The notes beneath the pieces were generated by a model. That model was not told where the DNA came from and made no database searches. It saw nothing but the letters and a program-made list of their open reading frames with translations. A stretch of 63,083 nucleotides of DNA from Candidatus Wallbacteria bacterium (GTDB lineage Bacteria > Muiribacteriota > UBA6191 > JACPRK01). The translations under genes and the position numbers were made by a program. Every line of letters begins with the position of its first letter. Within the stretch, counting starts at the first letter, position 1. The stretch is taken from positions 1 to 63,083 of the forward strand of contig JACQZN010000046.1 of NCBI GenBank assembly GCA_016213845.1. The letters run 5' to 3'. Shown piece after piece: positions 35,573-43,145 of this stretch.

Positions 35573-36427
35573 TCAAGGGACGCGGGAGATCTCGTACCCG
35601 AGCCGGATCATCATCTCCCCGTGCGCCTCCAGCAAGCGCGACACCAGTTCCGGCGGAAGCTCATCTCGCCAGGTGCCCGCCTTTCCGCGCCTGAAGAACG
35701 GGGCCGAGGCGACCTCGAGACGCTCATGAAAACCCCGAGCTCTCTCCTGCCCTGCAAGCTCCGTGAACCGGGAGTTGGCAATCGCCACACGCAGTCGCGC
35801 CGAGTCATGGGGCAATCCTGCTGCACACACCAGGGCACCGAAAGTCTCTTCCGGATGGTCGAGCAAGTCTTCGTATCGAACCGGGTGCACGGGGAGGGCG
35901 GACTCTTCGAGCCAGCTTCTGACGTGTCCGCTCCAGCAGCGCAGAGTGGCCGGCAGCTGGGAACGCACCCCCCGTTCGGAACGCCCGAGCGCGTGGAATC
36001 TGTCACACAAGTTGCCCACAGATTCGAGCAGACTGGAGCCATTGTGGTGCGCGGCTGAGACCGCGACATCGAGCGGGTTGCGCACGATGTAAATCGCGCA
36101 CCGAGTGACATCCGCCGGAAACAAGCTCTCTGCTCTATCCGTGAGGGACCACGCGTCGTGCACCTTCAGGAAGAGTGTCGTCGAAGCGTTGCGCGCCATG
36201 GCGCGGTAGACCGCGGGACGAATCCTGTTCACCAGAGGGTCGTCCAGCTCCGCAGCTTCGACGCCCACCCATTCGTCGAAGCAATTGCGGGATGAGGCAA
36301 TCACCCCGACATCGAGCGAGTCGATAGCAGCCGGCTGGGCATCGCCGGACAGGTAGTTGGTGAGAAAGGCCCGAACCCACGTGTTGCCGGACTTGGGATA
36401 GGACGCTAGCCAGACGATCTGGGACAT
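35573..36427 (-). CDS. PAPS-dependent sulfotransferase
   Basis: A 284-residue sulfotransferase-1 family enzyme. The 5'-phosphosulfate loop is A-S-Y-P-K-S-G-N-T-W, near the N-terminus, and the 3'-phosphate motif is I-V-R-N-P-L-D-V-A-V-S. A catalytic His is likely in F-L-K-V-H-D-A-W. Start chosen at ATG 36427 with GGAG eight bases upstream; a GTG at 36451 overlaps the preceding kinase stop. It transfers sulfate from PAPS to a hydroxyl or amine. In lasso-type clusters, sulfotransferases are known as tailoring enzymes; here the substrate may be the peptide or a lipid. Confidence 0.88.
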   Translation of the reverse strand: MSQIVWLASYPKSGNTWVRAFLTNYLSGDAQPAAIDSLDVGVIASSRNCFDEWVGVEAAELDDPLVNRIRPAVYRAMARNASTTLFLKVHDAWSLTDRAESLFPADVTRCAIYIVRNPLDVAVSAAHHNGSSLLESVGNLCDRFHALGRSERGVRSQLPATLRCWSGHVRSWLEESALPVHPVRYEDLLDHPEETFGALVCAAGLPHDSARLRVAIANSRFTELAGQERARGFHERLEVASAPFFRRGKAGTWRDELPPELVSRLLEAHGEMMIRLGYEISRVP

Positions 36428-36447
36428 ATCTAGGGCTCCAGGGCAGG

Positions 36448-37302
36448 TCACTTCCGTGCATCGAGGCCCGTGAGTGCGCCAATCAACTTCGCGGATAGCA
36501 TCTCGAGGCCACGCTCGCCAAGGGGATAGTGGAGCGTCTTACACTCCACCGCCCTGCCCAGGGCCGCAGCACATCGAAAGTACGCGAGCGGCGGTGCCAG
36601 CGCCTCGAGAACTCGATAGTTGTAGGTGATGCCGCCCAGCCAGGCGAGACGTCTCCAGCCCTGAATGACATCGACTTTATGCGTGCCATCGGAGCGAGGC
36701 TTCAGGCAAATCGCCGCCCGGAGCGGAACGAGAGTGCCAGCCAGCCGATCTCTGAAATCGGCAACCTGACGGTTCGGTCGCCAGGTTGGACGAAGTCGCC
36801 AAGGTTCCGGCGACACAGCTCCCAGAATGTCTAGCGACCGTTGCCAGAGAACGACTTCTCCCGAGGTGGGCACAGAGTAAGCCTGGCCGTCATCGTCAAT
36901 CCGCACCGGGGCCAGGTCGTCCGCGAGTAGGGCCCACCCAGCTGCGAGCAGGGCCGCCAAGATCGTCGACTTGCCGCAGGCCGAGTCCCCGGCTATGAGC
37001 ACGGCCCCTTGCGGCGTCGCCGCGGCCGCGGCATGGAAAACGAGCATTCCCCGCTGGTAGAGCATCGCGGCCAGGGGCGTCTTGCGCAGAAAGTACTCGA
37101 CCTGCGTCTCGTCGGCCCCGGGCGCCGATTCGATCGCGATTCGCTTCCCGTCCGATACTAGATAGCGGGCGATGCCCGGGACCTCGAGAAGGAAGCTCCG
37201 AGTACCCGCTTGCCACAGAGCACCCTGAACCGTGGCCTCTGGAAGAGAGCTTGCGACCGGAGTTCGAACGATCTCAGCCGGCTCGACAAAACTGGGTAGC
37301 AC
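36448..37302 (-). CDS. HprK-like kinase (RiPP tailoring type), first copy
   Basis: A 284-residue protein related to the C-terminal domain of HPr kinase. Walker A is G-D-S-A-C-G-K-S-T (residues 105-113), preceded by V-F-H-A-A and followed by W-A-L-L-A-D-D-L-A-P, the usual L-x-S/A-D-D. The N-terminal HprK domain is absent. Such kinases in lasso clusters (PadeK/ThcoK type) phosphorylate the C-terminal Ser of the peptide. The precursor candidate at 42705-42884 ends in Ser. GTG start; stop overlaps the longer start of the sulfotransferase, so the two are coupled. Divergent from the first collar gene. Confidence 0.8.
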   Translation of the reverse strand: MLPSFVEPAEIVRTPVASSLPEATVQGALWQAGTRSFLLEVPGIARYLVSDGKRIAIESAPGADETQVEYFLRKTPLAAMLYQRGMLVFHAAAAATPQGAVLIAGDSACGKSTILAALLAAGWALLADDLAPVRIDDDGQAYSVPTSGEVVLWQRSLDILGAVSPEPWRLRPTWRPNRQVADFRDRLAGTLVPLRAAICLKPRSDGTHKVDVIQGWRRLAWLGGITYNYRVLEALAPPLAYFRCAAALGRAVECKTLHYPLGERGLEMLSAKLIGALTGLDARK

Positions 37303-37325
37303 TTACGACCTTTTCCTCAGAGTTC

Positions 37326-37354
37326 TTGACGAGCCAATCTCGCCCGCGCATACT
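37326..37354 (+). promoter_or_regulatory. Probable sigma-70-type promoter for the collar genes
   Basis: TTGACG at 37326-37331, a 17-base spacer and CATACT at 37349-37354 (4 of 6 matches to TATAAT), about 73 bases before the ATG at 37428, in an AT-richer stretch. It is the clearest promoter seen in the window. Confidence 0.5.
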
Positions 37355-37427
37355 GTCATCAAACTACACTATTCGTTAGTGGTCGGTCCAACAATCGAAG
37401 AGGGCGCCCGCAGCGCCGGGGTGATGC

Positions 37428-37976
37428 ATGGCGGATCCACATCTTGGTGAGATTCGGCTATTCGCATTCGGATTCAACCCGCAGTACTGGCACCTCTGTG
37501 ATGGCTCGTTGCTTCCTGTCAATCAGAATCAGGCCTTGTTTTCCCTGATTGGAAGTACTTATGGGGGCGACGGGAAGACGACCTTTGCGCTGCCGGACCT
37601 TCGAGGGCGCGTCCCGGTGTGTCCGGGTCCGACCTACAGTTACCGGCAAGCACAACAGGCGGGTGCGGAGCAGGTGCAATTGACCGTCGTCAATCTCCCG
37701 CAGCACACGCACCAGGCCAGCGGTTCATCGAGCAATGGCACCAAAGTGAATCCGTCCAGCGAGCCGGTCGTTGCGAACGTAGTCCAGATTACCACTCCAA
37801 CGCCGCCGACCCCAGTGCCCATCTCGCTCTACGGCCCACCGAGCACTCCAACTGTCGCCATGGGCGCGAGTGCCGTGAGTGCCACGGGCGGCAATGAAGG
37901 CCACAACAACATGCAACCCAGCCTGGTCTTGAACTTCTGCATTGCAATCCAAGGCAGCTACCCTATGAGGAACTGA
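37428..37976 (+). CDS. Phage-tail-collar (Mdp-type) protein A
   Basis: A 182-residue protein beginning M-A-D-P-H-L-G-E-I-R-L-F-A-F-G-F. Central hallmark is L-F-S-L-I-G-S-T-Y-G-G-D-G-K-T-T-F-A-L-P-D-L-R-G-R-V-P, the tail-collar domain found in T4 short tail fibre and in microcystin-dependent protein MdpB. A beta-rich tail ends in Q-P-S-L-V-L-N-F-C-I-A-I-Q-G. First of three collinear collar genes (gap of 4 bases to the next). No signal peptide and no phage morphogenesis gene adjoin. Trimeric fibre assembly is known for the family in phages; function outside phages is not. Confidence 0.9.
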   Translation: MADPHLGEIRLFAFGFNPQYWHLCDGSLLPVNQNQALFSLIGSTYGGDGKTTFALPDLRGRVPVCPGPTYSYRQAQQAGAEQVQLTVVNLPQHTHQASGSSSNGTKVNPSSEPVVANVVQITTPTPPTPVPISLYGPPSTPTVAMGASAVSATGGNEGHNNMQPSLVLNFCIAIQGSYPMRN

Positions 37977-37980
37977 TCCC

Positions 37981-38493
37981 ATGAGCGAGGCATTCGTCGG
38001 CGAAATCCGGATGTTCGCAGGTACTTACGCTCCTGTCAACTGGCTGCTGTGCGACGGCAGTGCCCAGAGCATACAGGCGTATCAGGTGCTTTACAGCCTC
38101 ATCGGCACGACCTATGGGGGCGATGGAACGACCACTTTCAACCTGCCCGATCTGCGTGGACGGCTTCCCATGGGCCAGGGACAGGGAACCAAACTCACAC
38201 CCCGTGTTCTGGGACAGTCGACCGGCTCGGAGACCGTGGCCGTTCCAATGGCTGGGCTCCCTTCTCATACGCATGCTCTACAGGCATCATCTGCGAGCGC
38301 GACCACGTCCTCCCCGCAAGGGCAGATCCTCGCCCAGGCGACGGGGCTCTACGATACTGTCACCACCAAGCTGGTTCCTTTGGCAGATACCGTGTCCCAG
38401 GCCGGGCAGGGACTGCCACACGACAATGTGATGCCGTTTCTGTGTGTCAACTTCATCATCTGCTGTAACGGCCTCTATCCTTCCAGGCCATGA
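37981..38493 (+). CDS. Phage-tail-collar (Mdp-type) protein B
   Basis: A 170-residue member of the same family: G-E-I-R-M-F-A-G-T-Y-A-P-V-N-W-L-L-C-D-G, then S-L-I-G-T-T-Y-G-G-D-G-T-T-T-F-N-L-P-D-L-R-G-R-L-P and H-T-H-A-L. The end Q-G-L-P-H-D-N-V-M-P-F-L-C-V-N-F-I-I is typical. Starts 4 bases after the previous stop. Closest relative in the window is the N-truncated copy at 49175, so the A-B-C set appears to have been duplicated. Confidence 0.9.
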   Translation: MSEAFVGEIRMFAGTYAPVNWLLCDGSAQSIQAYQVLYSLIGTTYGGDGTTTFNLPDLRGRLPMGQGQGTKLTPRVLGQSTGSETVAVPMAGLPSHTHALQASSASATTSSPQGQILAQATGLYDTVTTKLVPLADTVSQAGQGLPHDNVMPFLCVNFIICCNGLYPSRP

Positions 38494-38519
38494 GGCCTCA
38501 ATAGCGCCGCTGAACGCCT

Positions 38520-39071
38520 ATGTCCGATCAATTCGTTGGAGAAATTCGAATTTTCCCCTACTCCGCCCCTGGCTTCGCTACCGGATTCGTCGGTTGGGTG
38601 CCGTGCAATGGGCAATTGCTGCAGATCCAGCAGTACCAGGCACTGGCCGCGCTCCTGGGTACAATCTACGGCGGCGACGGAAAGACCACCTTTGGCGTTC
38701 CAGACCTGAGAGATCGGGCGCCCATGGGCTCGGGCCAGGGTCCCATCTTGACGCCGCGCAAGGTTGGTCAAAACGGCGGGGAAGCAAGTGTCTCTTTGAC
38801 CATGGCACAGTTCCCGAGCCACAACCATGATGTCATGGTCTCGCAGCAGCAGAAGGGAACGACGCCGACGCCGGCCAACAACTACCTGGCGTTCAGACCC
38901 AACACGGGTGTCTACTTGCCGTACGCGTCAGGCGATCCCCTCGTGCCCCTGGCCCCCGAGGCTTTGGCAGCCTCGGGCACTCAGACTCCCTCTGCCCATG
39001 AGAACCGGCAGCCCTTGCTGACCGTTGCCTTCTTCATCGCGACCGAAGGAGAGTGGCCTCAGAAACCTTGA
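38520..39071 (+). CDS. Phage-tail-collar (Mdp-type) protein C
   Basis: A 183-residue protein: F-V-G-E-I-R-I-F-P-Y, an insert A-P-G-F-A-T-G-F-V, W-V-P-C-N-G, and I-Y-G-G-D-G-K-T-T-F-G-V-P-D-L-R-D-R-A-P. The end F-I-A-T-E-G-E-W-P is a common variant. It resembles protein E at 49695 (both begin E-I/V-R-I-F-P-Y and have P-C-N-G). It is 58 bases upstream of the GNAT gene. Confidence 0.9.
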   Translation: MSDQFVGEIRIFPYSAPGFATGFVGWVPCNGQLLQIQQYQALAALLGTIYGGDGKTTFGVPDLRDRAPMGSGQGPILTPRKVGQNGGEASVSLTMAQFPSHNHDVMVSQQQKGTTPTPANNYLAFRPNTGVYLPYASGDPLVPLAPEALAASGTQTPSAHENRQPLLTVAFFIATEGEWPQKP

Positions 39072-39129
39072 CCACACGCGGTGGTCCGGAGCCTGTCGAA
39101 CTCGGCCCGATCCGTTGACGAGTTCCGAT

Positions 39130-39639
39130 ATGGCCTTCAAGGTCAGTCCACTCAAGGTCTCGCGAGTCAGCCTTCGGCCCGTCGGGTCCGACGACAGAGA
39201 CTTCTTGGCCCACGTCTACAGTTCGACGCGACTGGACGAGTTATCAGTGACCGGTTGGCCCCAGCAGACGATTGAGGCTTTCTTACGGATGCAATTCGAC
39301 CTGCAGGACAGGCAGTATCGAGTCAAGTATCCTCAGGCCGACTTCGCGGTGATCCTCGTCGACGATTGCCCGGCCGGTCGCTTGTATGTGGATCGTCAGG
39401 GTGAGCGTATCCACATCATCGATATCTCGCTGTTGCCTGAGTTTCGCGGTAAGGGCGTTGGTTCGCGGCTCCTGCAGGATTTGCTCGAGGAAGCCGACGC
39501 GAAGGGTGTCGCCATTTCCCTTCACGTCGAGCGCAACAATCCGGCTTCGAGACTGTACTCGAGGCTCGGGTTTCGACACACGGGTGAATCCGAGGTTTAC
39601 CGTGCAATGCAGCGTTCACCGCGCGGGACGCCCGGGTGA
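39130..39639 (+). CDS. GNAT-family N-acetyltransferase following the collar set
   Basis: A 169-residue acetyltransferase: D-I-S-L-L-P-E-F-R-G-K-G-V-G-S-R-L-L is the acetyl-CoA loop (Q/R-x-x-G-x-G), and L-H-V-E-R-N-N-P-A-S-R-L-Y-S-R-L-G-F is the C-terminal core, as in RimI-like enzymes. It closes the first collar set. A second member at 50259 closes the second set and shares D-I-S-L-L-P and the L-G-F core. The pairing in both sets suggests a functional link, e.g. acetylating collar proteins, but the substrate is unknown. Confidence 0.88.
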   Translation: MAFKVSPLKVSRVSLRPVGSDDRDFLAHVYSSTRLDELSVTGWPQQTIEAFLRMQFDLQDRQYRVKYPQADFAVILVDDCPAGRLYVDRQGERIHIIDISLLPEFRGKGVGSRLLQDLLEEADAKGVAISLHVERNNPASRLYSRLGFRHTGESEVYRAMQRSPRGTPG

Positions 39640-39654
39640 CTTTGAACTGGCTGC

Positions 39655-40566
39655 CTATCCAGAACGCCGAAATGGCACCTGACTCAGCACGGCCTCGGCC
39701 AACTCTTCAGCCGACCAGCGCCCCTGGGGCCGCCGGATTGAAATGATGGGCACGGAGGCCGCCAGGGCGGCAAGCTGGGGGAAGCTGCCAGGGGTCATCT
39801 CCGCGAGTCTCGGCGTATAGAGGTTCGCATGCAAGGGCAAGAACTTCGCACTACCTTCGAGCCACTCAATCTCGAGTGTGGCACCGGAGTGCGGCCTGAG
39901 CAGGTAGAGCGCAGCCAGGGGCGTGGAGTCCTTCGCCATCAGGGTGGAGGCAGGGACGACCGCCTTAGACGGCCGCTGAGGATGAGGCGCGAAGCTCGAG
40001 ACGTCGTGCGCGAGCTGTTGAGCGGAGTCGAGGGGCAGGTGCAACCGCTGTACGCCGGGCAACACGTCAAAGGACTGATTGACGCCTTTTCTGAGCGCCG
40101 TGAGATCGTCCGAAAGCATCGCGCAGCCTCGTGCGAGCAGGGCCCCCAGTAGCGTCGACTTGCCGGCGCCCGAATTACCCGCGACAATGATGGCGCCTGC
40201 AGGCGCAACCGCGGCCATCGCGTGCAACGCCAGCAGGCCTCGCTGACGAAGCACGGCGGCCATCACGCTGCCCAGGAACTGGAACTGGAGCATCGGGCTC
40301 GCCTTGCCGGGAAGCCGCTGTATGGTGATCCGGGAGCCGTCCTCGACGAGGAATCTCGCCGCGCCCGACAAGTGTGCGAACAGGAATCGGCCGGGAGCCG
40401 CCTGCCAGTTGCGAGTTCGGATCTCGGCATTGGCGAGCTGTTCGGGCACGGGACCGTACCGGGCAACAACGTCGGGTGACGCACCCTCCGGGGCCCGCGC
40501 GGCCAGGGGGCACGCGAACGGAACGGACAGGACCAGACCGAAGGCGCTGTGCAGATGGATCTTCAC
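39655..40566 (-). CDS. HprK-like kinase (RiPP tailoring type), second copy
   Basis: A 303-residue paralogue of the kinase at 36448: Walker A G-N-S-G-A-G-K-S-T (130-138), L-L-A-L-H-A-M in front and C-A-M-L-S-D-D-L-T-A-L behind. Both retain the nucleotide site, so both may be active. GTG start. Convergent with the GNAT gene (16-base gap) and divergent from the AsnB-like cyclase; 151 bases separate it from that gene. Confidence 0.8.
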   Translation of the reverse strand: MKIHLHSAFGLVLSVPFACPLAARAPEGASPDVVARYGPVPEQLANAEIRTRNWQAAPGRFLFAHLSGAARFLVEDGSRITIQRLPGKASPMLQFQFLGSVMAAVLRQRGLLALHAMAAVAPAGAIIVAGNSGAGKSTLLGALLARGCAMLSDDLTALRKGVNQSFDVLPGVQRLHLPLDSAQQLAHDVSSFAPHPQRPSKAVVPASTLMAKDSTPLAALYLLRPHSGATLEIEWLEGSAKFLPLHANLYTPRLAEMTPGSFPQLAALAASVPIISIRRPQGRWSAEELAEAVLSQVPFRRSG

Positions 40567-40717
40567 GGAGCCCTACGCCTGTGGGGGTCAGTCCGCCGCG
40601 AAGCTCGAGGCTGATTGGATGAATTGGTTCGTCATGTGTATTCGGATCGTGCTGGCATGATACCCTTGCCTGGCAGCGCGCCGCCCAAGTGGCGTCAGCA
40701 AACGTGAACCCCATTCG

Positions 40718-42658
40718 ATGAACGGGATCTTCGGCATCTTTCTTCGAGATGGCGCTCGCGTCCAGCAGTCGTCGCTCGCGGCCATGCGCTCTGCGATGGC
40801 TTACTGGGGCCGCGATGGAGGGGACGTTTGGCTGGAGGGATGCGCTGGCCTGGGGCAGCTTCGCACCTTCGCCACCGTCGAGTCAGTCCATGAAAGACTC
40901 CCGGCCTTCGATGCCGCCAGCGGGTGCGCGTTCACGGCACAGGGCAGACTGGACAATCGAGAGGAACTGATCCGGCAGACCGGGTTCGACGGCGATAACA
41001 GCCAGCTCTCCGATGCAGAGCTGATGAGGCGAGCTTATCTCTGCTGGGGGGAGGAAGCGCCGAACAGGATCTTCGGTGACTGGTCGCTGGCAGCCTGGCA
41101 TCCTTCCGAACGCCGTCTCTTCTTGGCGCGCGATCACCTGGGAAGTGCCGGCATCTACTACCACTGCAGTCCGCATTTGTTTGCCTTCGCCTCGGATCGG
41201 CGGGCACTGCTCGCCCTGGACCTGAAGCAGACCCAGCTCGACGAACTGTTCCTGGCGAAACTTCTCCTGCCCTGGCGGGACTTTCACGACGAACGCACGG
41301 TCCACTCGACCATTCGGCGCCTGCCCCCGGCGCATTGTCTGACGGTCACTTCCGACAGTCAAGCAAGTCGTCTCTACTGGCGGCTGGAAGACGTGCCCGA
41401 GATACGGTTCGCCAGGCGCGAAGACTACGTGGAAGCGTTTCGAGAGCTGTTCACGGACGCGGTTCGCCAGCGCTTACGCGAGCCATCGGACTGGGGTCGA
41501 GTGGCTTGCATGCTGAGCGGCGGCCTGGATTCCGGCTCTGTCACTGCGACTGCCGCCGGCCTGGTTCGACCCGTTGGGCGACGCATCGCGGCCTTCACCT
41601 CGGCACCGGCTCATGACACGACGAGCTTCTTTCGAGACGGACTCGGTGACGAATTGCCCGATGCCCGTGCGACGGCGGAGTTCGCGGGCAACGTGGACCT
41701 GGTCCCGATAACCGCCAGCATGAGCAGTCCAATCGCGGCCATCCGCCGGCAACTGGCCACCACGAATGAGCCCATGCGCGCATCAGGGAACGTGTATTGG
41801 ATGTTGGACTTGTACCGCGAGGCGCAGGAGCGTGGGTACCGAGTGTTGCTCTCGGGACAGGCCGGCAATGCTGGCAGCTCCTGGCAGGGCGATTTTTTCT
41901 CACAACCGTTGTCTGTTCAACTGCGTCACCTGGGGGTTCGCGGCGTGCTGGGTAGAGGGTTGCTTCGGGGGCGGCAGCAGTTTCTGGACCTGACGCCACG
42001 CCGATGGTTGGCGGCCTGGCTTGATTGGCGCGGTCGTGAGGGGCCGTTCTGGATGCGCTCTCCCATTCACCCGGATCTCGTGCGCCGCCTCGACTTGGTC
42101 TCCCTCTGGCTCGAGCAAGGCAAAGGGAAACTCTGGATGCCGCCTCTTCAGACGCGGTACTGGATCGTGCGGCCCGGGAAATCGTTTGCGGCCAGTCAAC
42201 TCGCGGAGCTCGGCGCTCCCTACGGGCTGGATGTGCGAGATCCAACGGCAGACGTCCGTATGCTCAGTTTCGCGTTCGGCGTGCCGGATGAGTTGTTCAC
42301 CGAGCCTTCGACAGGGCAGGATCGCTGGCTCATCAGAGAACTCACAAGGGACTTGCTGCCCGATCGAGTTCGGCTCAAGATCCGTCAGGGGTACCAATCC
42401 GGCGACATCGTGCAGCGTCTTCGGGCCGACGCGGTCGAGACCGAAACTGCGCTACGAGAGCTTGAGGGAGGGCCTGCAGGCGCTCTGCTGGATGTTCGCT
42501 TCATGCGTAAGATCTGGTGCGCCGTTCAGGACGTGGGCCGTACGGATACCGTCGGGGCCGCCATCATGGTGCTGCTCCGAGGCCTTGCAGTGGGCCTCTT
42601 CGTCAACGCCTTCCATTCCGTAGGCGAGAAGGGCCTTCCCCCTCCTACTTCACTCTGA
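40718..42658 (+). CDS. Asparagine-synthetase-like lasso-type cyclase
   Basis: A 646-residue AsnB-fold protein. The second residue is Asn (M-N-G-I-F-G-I) where glutamine-hydrolysing AsnB has Cys, so the glutaminase half cannot work; this is also the case for lasso cyclases and beta-lactam synthetase. The ATP-pyrophosphatase loop M-L-S-G-G-L-D-S-G-S-V (around residue 265) is intact. In RiPP pathways the enzyme adenylates an Asp or Glu side chain and closes a macrolactam. Strand is opposite to the PqqD-like, kinase and sulfotransferase genes. The precursor candidate lies directly beyond its 3' end on the other strand. Confidence 0.85.
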   Translation: MNGIFGIFLRDGARVQQSSLAAMRSAMAYWGRDGGDVWLEGCAGLGQLRTFATVESVHERLPAFDAASGCAFTAQGRLDNREELIRQTGFDGDNSQLSDAELMRRAYLCWGEEAPNRIFGDWSLAAWHPSERRLFLARDHLGSAGIYYHCSPHLFAFASDRRALLALDLKQTQLDELFLAKLLLPWRDFHDERTVHSTIRRLPPAHCLTVTSDSQASRLYWRLEDVPEIRFARREDYVEAFRELFTDAVRQRLREPSDWGRVACMLSGGLDSGSVTATAAGLVRPVGRRIAAFTSAPAHDTTSFFRDGLGDELPDARATAEFAGNVDLVPITASMSSPIAAIRRQLATTNEPMRASGNVYWMLDLYREAQERGYRVLLSGQAGNAGSSWQGDFFSQPLSVQLRHLGVRGVLGRGLLRGRQQFLDLTPRRWLAAWLDWRGREGPFWMRSPIHPDLVRRLDLVSLWLEQGKGKLWMPPLQTRYWIVRPGKSFAASQLAELGAPYGLDVRDPTADVRMLSFAFGVPDELFTEPSTGQDRWLIRELTRDLLPDRVRLKIRQGYQSGDIVQRLRADAVETETALRELEGGPAGALLDVRFMRKIWCAVQDVGRTDTVGAAIMVLLRGLAVGLFVNAFHSVGEKGLPPPTSL

Positions 42659-42704
42659 ACACCGCCGTGCCCCCCCTCTCTCGCTTGGTTCCGCCATCTC
42701 GATG

Positions 42705-42884
42705 TCAGGAATTGTTCCTTGTCGTGCCACCGTCGAGAGTGTACGAACCCTTGGCGTTCGTCCGATCGATGACAATCTTCTCGAGGCGAGGGCGAGTCCA
42801 GGGCTTCCGCTGGTCGGGACTAGCCCTTTCGCTCGTCCGAGTTGGCCCGGAAGCCCGGGTATTGCCGGTGTTGTCGCTGTCCAC
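42705..42884 (-). CDS. Candidate lasso-type RiPP precursor peptide (59 residues)
   Basis: A short minus-strand frame, not obvious from its length. It starts at GTG 42884 with AGGAG (42890-42895) six to seven bases upstream and stops at 42705. The first 26 residues are a polar leader. K-P-W-T-R-P-R-L (27-34) fits the Y/W-x-x-P-x-L motif bound by PqqD-type recognition proteins. D-R-T-N follows, placing Thr at -2 if cleavage falls after Asn43. The predicted core is AKGSYTLDGGTTRNNS: Asp at core position 8 could close an eight-residue ring with the N-terminus. The C-terminal Ser is the position phosphorylated by HprK-like kinases in known lasso peptides. First core residue Ala, rather than Gly, is unusual. 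Inference from motif and neighbourhood. Confidence 0.5.
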   Translation of the reverse strand: MDSDNTGNTRASGPTRTSERASPDQRKPWTRPRLEKIVIDRTNAKGSYTLDGGTTRNNS

Positions 42885-43145
42885 GTGAGTTCTCCTATTC
42901 TCCCCGTTCGACGAACTCGCACGCCCTCGTGCGAAGGGACTGAATCGATCCGACTCCTCGTCAGAAGCCTACCCAGTCGCGTGATGGGATGTCAAGTCCG
43001 GACGACAGCCGCTGAGCATAACTCCAGGCAAGGTCTCCTCCCGCTTTCGAGATACTTGCAGTACCGAAGTTACCTGTTGTCTACTTTTGCCTCGCCGGTC
43101 GGATCGCGTACCAACGAACCGTCCGGCTCGAACAAAGGAAGGAGT

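Noticed and set aside
40718..42658. Ordinary glutamine-dependent asparagine synthetase
   Set aside because: The required Cys2 is Asn and the gene sits among RiPP tailoring genes.
42702..43145. Extension of the TcA-related protein upstream to 42702
   Set aside because: The added 148 residues are not protein-like, while ATG 43146 has a good Shine-Dalgarno sequence; the region encodes the precursor candidate on the other strand.
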